Source of the DNA: Taklimakanibacter sp021828105
GTDB taxonomy: Bacteria; Pseudomonadota; Alphaproteobacteria; Rhizobiales; Aestuariivirgaceae
Assembly: GCA_021828105.1 (NCBI GenBank)
Contig: JAKATG010000019.1
Coordinates: 62,001-126,000 of the forward strand
DNA length: 64,000 bases
Direction: 5' to 3'
Shown piece by piece: positions 51,678 through 60,551 of this stretch; position 1 is the first letter of the stretch, and each line of letters opens with the position of its first letter. Both the position numbers and the translations under genes were made by a program. Below the pieces are notes generated by a model. The model had not been told where the DNA came from and ran no database searches. It worked only from the letters and a program-made list of their open reading frames with translations.

Positions 51678-53084
51678 ATGCTGCTTCTGGTTGGTGGTTT
51701 CCTTGTCCTGATGTTGTTCGGCGTGCCGGTCGCCATCTCCATGGCGGTGGCATCGGTCGCTTATCTTTTGATCTATGGCGTGGCGCCCGACCTCATTGCC
51801 GCCCAGCGCATGATCGCCGGCGTCGAGAGCTTTCCCCTGCTGGCCGTGCCCTTCTTCATCCTCGCCGGAAACCTCATGAATATTGCCGGCGTCACCGGCC
51901 GCATCTACTCTTTCGCGCTGGCGCTGGTCGGCTGGATGAAGGGTGGCCTGGCGCAGGTCAACATCATCGGCTCCGTCATCTTTGCCGGCATGTCCGGAAC
52001 GGCGCTCGCCGACGCCGCCGGTATCGGCACGATCGAGATCAAGGCGATGAAGGACCATGGCTATCCGGTCGATGCCGCCGTCGGCGTCACCGCCGCTTCC
52101 TCGACACTGGGGCCGATCTTCCCGCCCTCGCTGCCCTTCGTCATCTACGGCATGATGGCGAATGTCTCGATCGGGGCGCTGTTCATGGCGGGGATCGTGC
52201 CGGGCGTCGTGATGACGGTCCTGATGATGATCGCCGTGGCCTTCTTCGCTTACAGGCGCGGCTGGGGCTCCGATACGCCGTTCTCGCTGGCCAAGCTTGG
52301 TGAGGCAGGCCTCGAGATCGTGGTCGTCGCATTGTTTCCGCTCGCCGTCTATCTGCTCATCCTCACCGGCCTCTCGATCAATGTCGCCGTGCTGATCGCG
52401 CTCGTTGTCCTGGTGGCGCTCGACTGGTATTTCGATTTCTCGGCGGTGATGGCGCTGATGACCCCGGTCATCCTGATCGGGGGCATGACCATGGGCTGGT
52501 TCACGCCGACGGAAGCGGCGATGGCCGCCGTGATCTGGTCTCTGTTCCTGGGGTTGGTGCGCTACCGCACCATGACCCTCAGAACCCTCACCAAAGCGAG
52601 CTTCGATACGATCGAGACGACGGCCTCTGTGCTGTTCATCGTCACGGCGGCTTCGATCTTCGCCTGGCTTCTGACGGTGAGCCAGGCGGCGACCGTCTTT
52701 TCGAATTTCATCTTTGCGCTCACCGACAACAAATGGGTGTTTCTGATCCTGGTCAACATCCTGATGCTGGTGGTCGGCTGCTTCCTCGACACGATCGCCG
52801 CCATCACCATCCTGGTGCCGATCCTGCTGCCCGTGGCGGCGAGATATGGAGTGGATCCCGTGCATTTCGGCCTCATCATGACGCTGAACCTTATGATCGG
52901 TCTGCTTCACCCGCCGCTCGGCATGGTTCTTTTCGTGCTGTCGCGGGTAGCGAAATTGTCGGTCGAGCGCACCACCATGGCTATCCTGCCCTGGTTGATA
53001 CCGCTGCTGCTGGCGCTTCTGCTGATCACCTTCGTGCCGATGATCACGCTGTGGCTGCCGCAGCAGGTGGGGCTCATCCGTTAG
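51678..53084 (+). CDS. TRAP transporter large permease (DctM type)
   Basis: 468 residues, about 12 membrane helices, with the DctM features FAGMSGTALADAAGIGTIE near residue 100 and GWFTPTEAAMAAVIW mid-protein. It forms the transport channel coupled to Na+. Slightly longer than the usual ~425 because of an inserted stretch around residues 190-260. It is followed 10 bases later by the alcohol-dehydrogenase gene. Confidence 0.95.
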   Translation: MLLLVGGFLVLMLFGVPVAISMAVASVAYLLIYGVAPDLIAAQRMIAGVESFPLLAVPFFILAGNLMNIAGVTGRIYSFALALVGWMKGGLAQVNIIGSVIFAGMSGTALADAAGIGTIEIKAMKDHGYPVDAAVGVTAASSTLGPIFPPSLPFVIYGMMANVSIGALFMAGIVPGVVMTVLMMIAVAFFAYRRGWGSDTPFSLAKLGEAGLEIVVVALFPLAVYLLILTGLSINVAVLIALVVLVALDWYFDFSAVMALMTPVILIGGMTMGWFTPTEAAMAAVIWSLFLGLVRYRTMTLRTLTKASFDTIETTASVLFIVTAASIFAWLLTVSQAATVFSNFIFALTDNKWVFLILVNILMLVVGCFLDTIAAITILVPILLPVAARYGVDPVHFGLIMTLNLMIGLLHPPLGMVLFVLSRVAKLSVERTTMAILPWLIPLLLALLLITFVPMITLWLPQQVGLIR

Positions 53085-53094
53085 GGAGACGAAT

Positions 53095-54141
53095 ATGAGC
53101 GCCGTCGCGGTTGCAGCCACTTTGTTCGGGCCTGAGGATCTGCGCATGGTGGAGCAGCCGCTCGGACCGCTGGCCGCAGGCATGGTGCGCATCGCCTTCG
53201 GTGCCGCCGGCATTTGCGGCTCGGACATGCATTATTTCCGCCACGCCCGCACCGGCAACTTCGTGGTGACATCGCCGCTGGTGCTCGGCCATGAAATCGC
53301 CGGCACCGTGGCCGAGCTCAATGTAGCGGGCACCCGTCTGAAGGTCGGCGACCGTGTGGCGGTCAATCCATCGCGCTGGTGCGGACAGTGCGCGCGTTGC
53401 CGCGAAGGTCGCGTCAATCTGTGCGAGAACATCTATTTCATGGGCTCGGCCTCCAGGACGCCGCATATGCAAGGCGGCTTCGCCACGTTCTTTGATGCAC
53501 TGCCTGAGCAGTGCATTGTGGTGCCGAAGGACCTGTCTTTCGCTTCGGCCGCGCTCGCCGAGCCGTTCGCCGTCTGCCTGCATGCCACGGCTCGGGCCGG
53601 CGATCTTGCCGGCAAGCGTCTCGCGCTGTTCGGGGCCGGGCCGATCGGGCTCTTGACCATGCTTTCCGCGAAGCTCGCCGGTGCGGGGCATCTGACCGTG
53701 ATCGACATTGCGCGCCAGCCGCTCAGCTTTGCCGCGAGACTCGGCGCGGATGAGGTATTCGACATTTCCGGCGAAAGCGATGCGCTGCTGGCTGCGGCGA
53801 TGGACCGGCCTTTCGATGTCGTGTTCGAAGTGACAGGCGCGCCATCGGCTCTGGCGCTGGCCATCGGCGCGGTGCGCCGCGGGGGTGTCTTGGTGCAGAT
53901 CGGCAATCTGCCGGGCGGTGAAATCTCCGTGCCGGCCAATGCCATCATGGCCAAGGAGGTCGATTTCCGCGGCTCCTTCCGCTTCGGTCATGAATTCATG
54001 CAGGCGGTGGAACTGATCGTCAGAGGCAAGATCGACGTGCAGCAGCTCATCACGGCACGCCGCCCGCTCGCCGATGCGCCGGCGGCGCTCCGTCTCGCTC
54101 TCGATCGCAGCCAAAGCGTCAAGGTCGTGCTGGAGGCATAG
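53095..54141 (+). CDS. Zinc-binding alcohol dehydrogenase, L-idonate 5-dehydrogenase-like
   Basis: 348 residues. MDR-family zinc enzyme: catalytic zinc ligands in GICGSDMHYF and GHEIAG, and a structural zinc site WCGQCARCREGRVNLC. The Rossmann segment is LFGAGPIGLLTM. YFMGSASRTPHMQGGF is typical of L-idonate 5-dehydrogenases, which convert L-idonate to 5-ketogluconate. Together with the TRAP transporter it suggests uptake and oxidation of a sugar acid. The enzyme specificity is inferred. Confidence 0.87.
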   Translation: MSAVAVAATLFGPEDLRMVEQPLGPLAAGMVRIAFGAAGICGSDMHYFRHARTGNFVVTSPLVLGHEIAGTVAELNVAGTRLKVGDRVAVNPSRWCGQCARCREGRVNLCENIYFMGSASRTPHMQGGFATFFDALPEQCIVVPKDLSFASAALAEPFAVCLHATARAGDLAGKRLALFGAGPIGLLTMLSAKLAGAGHLTVIDIARQPLSFAARLGADEVFDISGESDALLAAAMDRPFDVVFEVTGAPSALALAIGAVRRGGVLVQIGNLPGGEISVPANAIMAKEVDFRGSFRFGHEFMQAVELIVRGKIDVQQLITARRPLADAPAALRLALDRSQSVKVVLEA

Positions 54142-54193
54142 CCAGGCGGAAGTGAAAGGTTCGCACTTGGGAATGCATTTTTGTGCAGAGAGG

Positions 54194-54215
54194 CGGCGTT
54201 TGACTTATGACGCCG
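54194..54215. promoter_or_regulatory. Inverted repeat upstream of the IDO-like gene
   Basis: CGGCGT-N10-ACGCCG is a perfect 6-base inverted repeat starting 67 bases before the ATG at 54261. It is a candidate operator or leader hairpin for a separately regulated gene rather than read-through from the TRAP operon. Confidence 0.4.
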
Positions 54216-54260
54216 GAATAGCGACCTTGGTCCGGATTGTCGCGTCGCTTGAGGAAGATC

Positions 54261-55382
54261 ATGTGCCTTGCAGAGCTCGCCGCCTACGGCATCGACGAGG
54301 TCACCGGTTTCGTGCCGCGAGGCGAGCCGCTGCGGCGCCTGCCGCCTATCTTCGATGCCTGGGAAGATATCGTTCCCGATATCTCGGGCCTCATCCGGAC
54401 GCGCGGCTTGCGATCGAGGCTCGAAGCTTTCCCGTTGCTCGATACGTCCGGTCTTGCCGATGAGCCATCGCGCGAGCGCGCAATGCTCATTCTCACCGTC
54501 TTCGCCAACGGCTGGGTGTGGGGCGGGAGCGAGCCGCATCTCAGGATTCCAGCGCCGATTGCCGTGCCGCTTTGCGCCCTGGCGGAACGGCTCGACCGGC
54601 CGCCGCTCGTTCACTATGCCTCGATGCTGCTCAGGAACTGGCGCAAGCTCGATCCGGTACAGCCTGTTTCAGCCGACAATGCGCGCATGCAGATCCAGTT
54701 CCTGGGCGGTGTGGATGAAGACTGGTTCTTCATGGCCTCACTGGGCGTGGAGCTGGCCGGCGCCCCCTTGTTGCGGATCATCCATCAGACGATCGGGGCG
54801 ACGCAGAGCCGAAGCGACGCGGAACTGGCCGCCGATCTCGAGCAGGTGGCGGCGGGCATGGAGCCGGTGCTCGCGGCTCTCGCGCGCATGCGGGCATGGT
54901 GCGATCCGCATGTCTTCTTTCACCGCGTCCGCCCTTATCTCGCCGGCTGGCCCGCGCTGGGCGCCGTCTATGAAGGGGTGTCCGAGAGCCCACGGGTCCA
55001 TGTCGGTGGCAGCGCCGGCCAGAGTTCGTTGATCCAGGTGCTCGATGCAGCGCTCGGCATCGATCACGGCACCAGCCGGGCCGGCATCTATTTGCGCGAC
55101 ATGCGCCGCTACATGCCGGTCGGCCATCGCCGTTTCATCGCCGATGTCGAACGCCTGTCGGAAATGCGGGCGCGCGCGAGGGCAGGATCACCTGCGCTCA
55201 AGGCCGCCTATAATGAGGCGGTGGAACAAGTGGATACGTTCCGCCGCCGCCATATCGGGCTGGCGCACGACTATATCCTCAAACCTTCCGGCCTCGCCGC
55301 CGATGAGAAGGGCACCGGCGGCACCGACTTCGTCGATTTCCTGCGCGACGCCCGCAATGAGACGGCGCGCAGCAAGATCTGA
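54261..55382 (+). CDS. Indoleamine 2,3-dioxygenase family protein
   Basis: 373 residues from ATG 54261 (GAGGAAG upstream). Helical haem protein with family motifs: FFHRVRPYLAGW (Phe219, Phe220, Arg224, aligning with the substrate-site Phe226/Phe227/Arg231 of human IDO1), GGSAGQSSLIQVLDAALGI (249-267), MRRYMPVGHRRFI, the proximal haem His331 in FRRRHIGLAHDYI, and GTGGTDFVDFLRDARNET at the end. IDO opens the indole ring of tryptophan to N-formylkynurenine. Bacterial homologues may act on other indoles. It follows the TRAP operon by 119 bases; no kynurenine formamidase or kynureninase is near, so the pathway context is unclear. Confidence 0.88.
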   Translation: MCLAELAAYGIDEVTGFVPRGEPLRRLPPIFDAWEDIVPDISGLIRTRGLRSRLEAFPLLDTSGLADEPSRERAMLILTVFANGWVWGGSEPHLRIPAPIAVPLCALAERLDRPPLVHYASMLLRNWRKLDPVQPVSADNARMQIQFLGGVDEDWFFMASLGVELAGAPLLRIIHQTIGATQSRSDAELAADLEQVAAGMEPVLAALARMRAWCDPHVFFHRVRPYLAGWPALGAVYEGVSESPRVHVGGSAGQSSLIQVLDAALGIDHGTSRAGIYLRDMRRYMPVGHRRFIADVERLSEMRARARAGSPALKAAYNEAVEQVDTFRRRHIGLAHDYILKPSGLAADEKGTGGTDFVDFLRDARNETARSKI

Positions 55383-55396
55383 AGCAAGCCCTGGCG

Positions 55397-55436
55397 CGCC
55401 GCCGGCACGCATCTATTCCCAGGAGTGCCGGCGGCG
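55397..55436 (+). terminator. Strong stem-loop after the IDO-like gene
   Basis: CGCCGCCGGCAC (55397-55408) pairs perfectly with GTGCCGGCGGCG (55425-55436), 12 bases with a 16-base loop. It follows the IDO-like stop (55382) and precedes the M20 gene. Without a T-run it may be a terminator of GC-rich type or a processing hairpin. Confidence 0.55.
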
Positions 55437-55481
55437 ACTACACTGAGTTCAGGACACCCCGCTCGCTACAGGAGCCTCGAA

Positions 55482-56645
55482 ATGCCTCTCCTCAACACCG
55501 CGTCCGAAACCCAGCCCGAGATCGCCGCCTGGCGGCAAGAGCTGCACAGCCGGCCCGAGCTCATGTTCGATGTGCATGAGACGGCGAAATTCGTAAGCGA
55601 GAAATTGCGCGCCTTCGGCTGTGACGAGGTGGTGACCGGCATCGGCCGGACCGGCATTGTCGGCCTCATTCGTGGCCGCCATGGCGAGGGACCAGTGATC
55701 GGCCTCAGGACCGACATGGATGCGCTGCCGATCGTCGAGGCGACCGGGCTTCCTTATGCATCGCAGATTCATGGCCGCATGCATGCCTGCGGCCATGACG
55801 GACATATGGCGATGCTGCTTGGCGCGGCCCGCCATCTCTGCGAGACGCGGAATTTCCGCGGCGCCGTGGCGGTCATCTTCCAGCCGGCGGAGGAAGGCGG
55901 CGGCGGCGGGCGTGAAATGGTGGCCGACGGCATGATGGAACGCTTCGACATCACCCAGGTCTTCGGACTCCATAATGAGCCCGGCATTCCGGCGGGCCGG
56001 TTCTCGATCCGCACCGGCGCCATGCTCGCGGCCTATGACGAGATCACGATCCAGGTGAAAGGGCGCGGCGGCCATGCCGCCATGCCGCATCAGACGATCG
56101 ATCCGATCTTCATCGGCGCGCAGATCATCACCGCGCTCCAGGGCATCGTCTCGCGCAACACCGATCCGGTCGAGTCGCTCGTGGTCTCGATCACCAAATT
56201 CCATGCCGGCGATGCCATGAATGTGATCCCGCCGGTGGCCGAGCTCGCCGGCACGGTGCGCACGCTGTCGAAAGAGATACGCGATGCGGCAGAGACGCGA
56301 ATCCGCGAGACGGTGGAGAATGTCGCCAAAGCTCTGGGCGGCGAGGCGACGCTCACTTATGTCCGCAAGTATCCCGTCACCGTCAACCATGCGGCGGAAA
56401 CGCAGCTTGCCATAGCGGCCGCGCGCGAAGTGATGGGCACAGGCGCAATCGAGACCGAGGCGAAGCCGATCATGGGGGCAGAGGATTTTGCCTTCATGCT
56501 CGAGGCGCGGCCGGGGGCCATGATCAATCTCGGCAACGGCGACACGGCCTATTGCCACAGTCCCGACTACGACTTCAATGACGAGATCATCCCGGTCGGC
56601 GTCAGCTACTGGGTCAGGCTCGCGGAAATGGTGCTCAAGCCTTAG
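55482..56645 (+). CDS. M20 family metallo-amidohydrolase
   Basis: 387 residues from ATG 55482 (CAGGAG upstream). The metal motifs are MHACGHDGHMAMLLGAARHL, FQPAEEGGGGGREM and FGLHNEPGIP. It hydrolyses N-acyl amino acids or related amides. It is a paralogue of the gene at 28079-29245 but with a different Glu-rich segment. It follows the IDO-like gene; N-acyl-indole or N-formyl substrates would be an attractive but unsupported link. Confidence 0.93.
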   Translation: MPLLNTASETQPEIAAWRQELHSRPELMFDVHETAKFVSEKLRAFGCDEVVTGIGRTGIVGLIRGRHGEGPVIGLRTDMDALPIVEATGLPYASQIHGRMHACGHDGHMAMLLGAARHLCETRNFRGAVAVIFQPAEEGGGGGREMVADGMMERFDITQVFGLHNEPGIPAGRFSIRTGAMLAAYDEITIQVKGRGGHAAMPHQTIDPIFIGAQIITALQGIVSRNTDPVESLVVSITKFHAGDAMNVIPPVAELAGTVRTLSKEIRDAAETRIRETVENVAKALGGEATLTYVRKYPVTVNHAAETQLAIAAAREVMGTGAIETEAKPIMGAEDFAFMLEARPGAMINLGNGDTAYCHSPDYDFNDEIIPVGVSYWVRLAEMVLKP

Positions 56646-56741
56646 GCATTCTTTCATGACGGACGCGCAAGAAACGGGCTGCGCGCGACGACGCGATGAC
56701 CAATAAGAACCGGCAGTGTTCTTATCGGAGAGGTTTTCACC

Positions 56742-57506
56742 GTGTCATCTCTTGCCAATAAAGTCGCCATCGTCACCGGCGCAAGCTCAGGTATCGGCCG
56801 TGCTGCAGCGAAGCTCTTCGCCGCGGAGGGCGCCAAGCTCGTGGTTAGCGCCAGGCGCCAAGCTGAGCTCGATGAGCTCGTCACCGAGATCGAAGAAGCG
56901 GGCGCCGCCGCCATTGCGGTCGCGGGCGATATCAAGGCCGAAGCGACCGCTCGCCGCCTGGTCGATGTGGCGAAGGAGCGGTTCGGCGGCCTCGACGTCG
57001 CTTTCAACAATGCCGGCGCCACGGGTGAGATGGGTTCCGTCCCCGACATCAGCGTCGCCGGCTGGGATGAGACCCTCGCCACCAACCTGACCAGCGCCTT
57101 CCTCAATGCGCGGCATCAGATCCCGGCCATGGTGGAGCGGGGTGGGGGCTCGCTCATCTTCACCTCGACCTTCGTCGGCTATTCGATCGGCTTCCCGGGC
57201 CTCGGCGCCTATGCGGCGAGCAAGGCGGGGCTCATCGGGCTGGCGCAGGTCATCGCCGCGGAATTCGGCGCCCAGCGCATCAGGGCCAACGCCCTGTTGC
57301 CCGGCGGCACCGATACGCCCGCGGGCCGCACCGTCATCAGCACGCCGGAGATGCGCAAATTCGTCGAAGGCCTGCATGCGCTGAAGCGCCTGGCGGAGCC
57401 GGAAGAGATCGCCCGTTCCGCCCTCTATCTTGCTTCCGATGCGTCAAGCTTCATGACCGGCAGCGCGCTTCTCGTCGATGGCGGCATATCGGTGGCACGG
57501 ACATGA
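56742..57506 (+). CDS. SDR-family oxidoreductase
   Basis: 254 residues from GTG 56742 (GAGAGG upstream). TGASSGIGRAAAKLF, NNAGATGEMG and YAASKAGLIGLAQV with the catalytic Tyr/Lys make it a classical SDR. The C-terminal FMTGSALLVDGGISV is family-typical. The substrate is not evident. It is preceded by 96 non-coding bases and tail-to-tail with the DJ-1 gene. Confidence 0.91.
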   Translation: MSSLANKVAIVTGASSGIGRAAAKLFAAEGAKLVVSARRQAELDELVTEIEEAGAAAIAVAGDIKAEATARRLVDVAKERFGGLDVAFNNAGATGEMGSVPDISVAGWDETLATNLTSAFLNARHQIPAMVERGGGSLIFTSTFVGYSIGFPGLGAYAASKAGLIGLAQVIAAEFGAQRIRANALLPGGTDTPAGRTVISTPEMRKFVEGLHALKRLAEPEEIARSALYLASDASSFMTGSALLVDGGISVART

Positions 57507-57518
57507 ACGCCCATCCGT

Positions 57519-58109
57519 CTATCCGCGATATTCCTTGGTGAATGCTGCCGTCATCTCGGCGACCTTGCCCGCTTGATCGGGGTGGAGGGTTCTGACGAAT
57601 TCCGCCGCGAAGGTGAGGGGAGCGGTGCCCGGCGCCGAGACGATCCTGCCGTCGGCGACGGCATGCGGGACGTCGCGGTAATTTTCCTGGCCGTCATAAT
57701 CGGGGACGCAATGGGTGATCCACTCGCGGCTGTTGCTGGTATGCGCCGCCTTGGCGAAGAGCCCGGCGCGGGCCAGAGCGAGCGTGCCGGCGCAGATGCC
57801 GCCGATCACGCCGCCGCGGCGTGCGACGGAGGTGAGCAGCGGCGTTACATCGGGCGCCGCCTGCAACCAGCCGTCGGAGCCGATGACGGCGATGCCGTCG
57901 AGATCCTGGTTGGCTTCGGGATCGGTGCCGCGCTCGGGCGCGAGCCTGAGCCCGCCGATCGATTTGACCGGCTTGCCTTCGGGCGACAGGGCGACGACGC
58001 GTCCATCGAACCATTCCTCACCGCCGCCTATCGCCGCCGAAAGGAGGCCAAACTCCCAATCGGCACAGCCTTCGATGAATAAGAGGCCGATCGTCTTTCC
58101 TTTGGGCAT
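57519..58109 (-). CDS. DJ-1/PfpI family protein
   Basis: 196 residues from ATG 58109, preceded by GGAGG. The nucleophile Cys is in GGVIGGICAGTLALARAG, with KGKTIGLLFIEGCADWEFG at the N-terminus. The family includes glyoxalase III, proteases and redox chaperones; the exact activity is not predictable. GTD... residues near HTSNSREWITH fit amidase-like DJ-1 relatives. The frame is open to 58124. Confidence 0.87.
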   Translation of the reverse strand: MPKGKTIGLLFIEGCADWEFGLLSAAIGGGEEWFDGRVVALSPEGKPVKSIGGLRLAPERGTDPEANQDLDGIAVIGSDGWLQAAPDVTPLLTSVARRGGVIGGICAGTLALARAGLFAKAAHTSNSREWITHCVPDYDGQENYRDVPHAVADGRIVSAPGTAPLTFAAEFVRTLHPDQAGKVAEMTAAFTKEYRG

Positions 58110-58296
58110 CCAAGCCTCCGACATCCGCAGGGCAAGGCGCGATTATAACGCTCCGAGAGCGGCGAAGCACGCGCAAGATTACAAATCCGTGAGCTTGCCT
58201 TTGCGCTCCGCCCGTCTTCGCATGCCTGTCACACAGCGGCGATAGCAAGCTCGACCTTACCAACGGTCGCAGAATCGAACACAGGAGATACCTCAC

Positions 58297-59424
58297 ATGT
58301 CGTCCATCAATCGCCGGACGCTCATCAAGAGCGCGGCCGCCACAGCCGGCGTGACCCTTGCGGCCCCCTTCATCGCGCGCGGATCCTATGCCGCCGGATC
58401 ATCGGGCACGCTCAATATCTTCGCCTGGGCCGGCTATATCTCGGACGAGATGCTTGCGGCCTTCGAGAAGGCGACCGGCATCAAGCCCGTCTACACGCCC
58501 TATGGCACCAATGATGAGCTGCTCAATCAGATGCGAGCGAGCAACGGCGCCGGCTACGACGTGATCTGGCCGGCCGTCGACCGGGTGCCGAACTATGTCG
58601 AATTCGGCCTGCTGCAGCCGATCGACGAGGCCAAGGTCGCTTGGGACAAGGCGCTGACCAGCGCGGTCAAGGGCTCGGAGACGCTCGGCGCCGTTGTCGG
58701 GGGCAAGCGCTACCAGGTGCCGACCGATTGGGGCACGGAAGCCTTGTCCTTCGACAAGAACGCATCGCCGCTTGAATATGGCAAAGCCTCCTATGGCGAC
58801 ATCTGGAAGCCCGAGATGAAAGGCAAGGCGACGATCCGCGGCCATTCCGGTCTCGTCGGCCTTGGCCTGTGGCTCGAAGCCCAGGGCAAGCTGCCGAAGC
58901 CGATGCGCGACAGCTTCAAGGACGAAGCGACGATGCGCGCCAATTACGACGTCATCCTCGCCGAGGCGGTGGCGCGCAAGGGCAATATCGTCCAGTTCTG
59001 GTCGAATGAGAACGAGGCGCAAGGCGCCTTCCGCACCAATGGCGCGGTGATCGGGCAGACCTGGGATTCATCCGCCGCCGGCCTCGCCAAAGAGGGCCTG
59101 CCGATCGGCTTCGTGGCGCCGGTCGAAGGCGCCCTGACGTGGATGGAAGGCGTCTCGCTTCCGGTCGGCGCCAAGAATGTCGAGCAGGCCTATGCCTTCG
59201 TGAACTGGATGCTGACGCCCGAGGCGGGCGCCCTCTATGCCAATCATACGTCGATCAACACGACCGCGGTCGGCGCCGACAAGCTCCTGTCCGACGCCTC
59301 GAAGGCGTTCTTCGCCGCCGCCTATCCGGGCGATGCCCTGGAGAAACTCTGGTGGTGGCCGATCCAGGACAACTGGTTCGTCGCCATCCGCAACGAATAT
59401 CAGGACAAGTTCCTGTCGGCCTGA
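58297..59424 (+). CDS. Polyamine-type ABC transporter substrate-binding protein (PotD-like), Tat signal
   Basis: 375 residues. Tat signal NRRTLIKSAAATAGVTLAA, then a PotD/PotF-type domain: LNIFAWAGYISDEMLAAFEK, YDVIWPAVDRVPNYVEFG. This group also binds other small cations and organic solutes. CAGGAG precedes the ATG. First gene of a PotDABC-like operon with the ATPase and two permeases. Confidence 0.92.
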   Translation: MSSINRRTLIKSAAATAGVTLAAPFIARGSYAAGSSGTLNIFAWAGYISDEMLAAFEKATGIKPVYTPYGTNDELLNQMRASNGAGYDVIWPAVDRVPNYVEFGLLQPIDEAKVAWDKALTSAVKGSETLGAVVGGKRYQVPTDWGTEALSFDKNASPLEYGKASYGDIWKPEMKGKATIRGHSGLVGLGLWLEAQGKLPKPMRDSFKDEATMRANYDVILAEAVARKGNIVQFWSNENEAQGAFRTNGAVIGQTWDSSAAGLAKEGLPIGFVAPVEGALTWMEGVSLPVGAKNVEQAYAFVNWMLTPEAGALYANHTSINTTAVGADKLLSDASKAFFAAAYPGDALEKLWWWPIQDNWFVAIRNEYQDKFLSA

Positions 59425-59435
59425 TGCAACCGGAT

Positions 59436-59461
59436 GGCGGAGGCGCGACAGCGCTCCCGCC
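59436..59461 (+). terminator. Stem-loop between PotD-like and ATPase genes
   Basis: GGCGG...CCGCC and GCGC...GCGC arms around a GACA loop, separated by a 2x2 internal loop, 11 bases after the binding-protein stop. Weaker than the other three such hairpins in the window but in the same position. Confidence 0.45.
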
Positions 59462-59480
59462 GTTCCTTTGATGGATTGCC

Positions 59481-60551
59481 ATGTCACATTCGGTTGAGCT
59501 TGCCGGCATCGAGATGATCTTCGGCGCCGTGCGCGCGGTCGAAAAATTCTCGGCGACGGTCGAGGGCGGCGAGTTCTTTTCCATCCTCGGCCCTTCGGGT
59601 TGCGGCAAGACGACGGTCCTCAGGCTCGTCGCCGGCTTCATCCAGCCGACATCCGGCCGGATCGTCATCGGCGGCAAGGACGTGACGGGGCAGGGCCCGC
59701 ATCAGCGCCCGACCTCGATGATCTTCCAGTCCCTGGCGCTGTTCCCGCTGATGCCGGTGTGGGAGAATATCGCTTTCGGCCTCGAAGTCAGGGGCGTTTC
59801 CAAGGCGCAGCGCCGCCGCCGCGCCGATGAATTGCTCGAGCTGATCGCACTGCCGGGCTTTGGCGATCGCATGGTCCATGAATTGTCCGGCGGCCAGAAG
59901 CAGCGCGTCGCCATAGCGCGCGCCCTTGCCGTCGATCCGGAGGTCCTGCTGCTCGATGAGCCGCTTTCGGCGCTCGATCTCAAGCTGCGCCAACATATGC
60001 GCGCCGAATTGCGGGCGCTGCAGAAGCGCACCGGTGTCACCTTCATCTACATCACCCATGACCAGTCCGAAGCCCTGGCGATGTCGGATCGCGTCGCGGT
60101 GATGAGCGCCGGCAAATTGCAGCAGATCGCGACGCCGCGCGAGCTCTATGCCAATCCGGCGACGTCGTTCGTGGCCCGGTTCGTCGGCGAGACGAATGAA
60201 TTCACTGGCCGGGTGCGCGATGTCGCGAACGGACTGGCCGCGGTCGAAACCCGGCATGGCATGCTGAGAGGCCGCGCCGGTCCGGGTGTGAAGAGCGGTG
60301 TCGAGGCCGCCCTCTATGTGCGCCCCGAGGCTGTTTCGCTCAGCGTCGGCGCGCCGGGCAACCGCATCGCGGCATTGGCCGACCGGCTCGAATTCGAAGG
60401 TGCGGTCGCGATGCTGCATGCCAGAACCAATGATGGCGCGCCTGTCCTGGCGGCGATCGCCAATCGCCGCCTCGATGAGGCGCCCTTGGCGGGCGGCCCC
60501 ATCCAACTCTCCTTCGCGCCGGCGGAGGCGCTGGTCCTCGCTTATGTCTAG
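59481..60551 (+). CDS. ABC transporter ATP-binding protein (PotA-like)
   Basis: 356 residues. Walker A GPSGCGKTTVLR, Q-loop FQSLALFPLMPV, signature LSGGQKQRV, Walker B LLLDEPLSALD and the switch His in YITHDQSEALA. The C-terminal ~110 residues form the TOBE-type regulatory domain of PotA/CysA ATPases. It energises the permeases encoded downstream; its stop overlaps the next start by eight bases. Confidence 0.95.
   Translation: MSHSVELAGIEMIFGAVRAVEKFSATVEGGEFFSILGPSGCGKTTVLRLVAGFIQPTSGRIVIGGKDVTGQGPHQRPTSMIFQSLALFPLMPVWENIAFGLEVRGVSKAQRRRRADELLELIALPGFGDRMVHELSGGQKQRVAIARALAVDPEVLLLDEPLSALDLKLRQHMRAELRALQKRTGVTFIYITHDQSEALAMSDRVAVMSAGKLQQIATPRELYANPATSFVARFVGETNEFTGRVRDVANGLAAVETRHGMLRGRAGPGVKSGVEAALYVRPEAVSLSVGAPGNRIAALADRLEFEGAVAMLHARTNDGAPVLAAIANRRLDEAPLAGGPIQLSFAPAEALVLAYV

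Noticed and set aside
51426..53228. Open frame of 600 codons opposite the TRAP large permease
   Set aside because: Highly charged low-complexity product typical of antisense to a hydrophobic protein; the sense gene is unmistakable.
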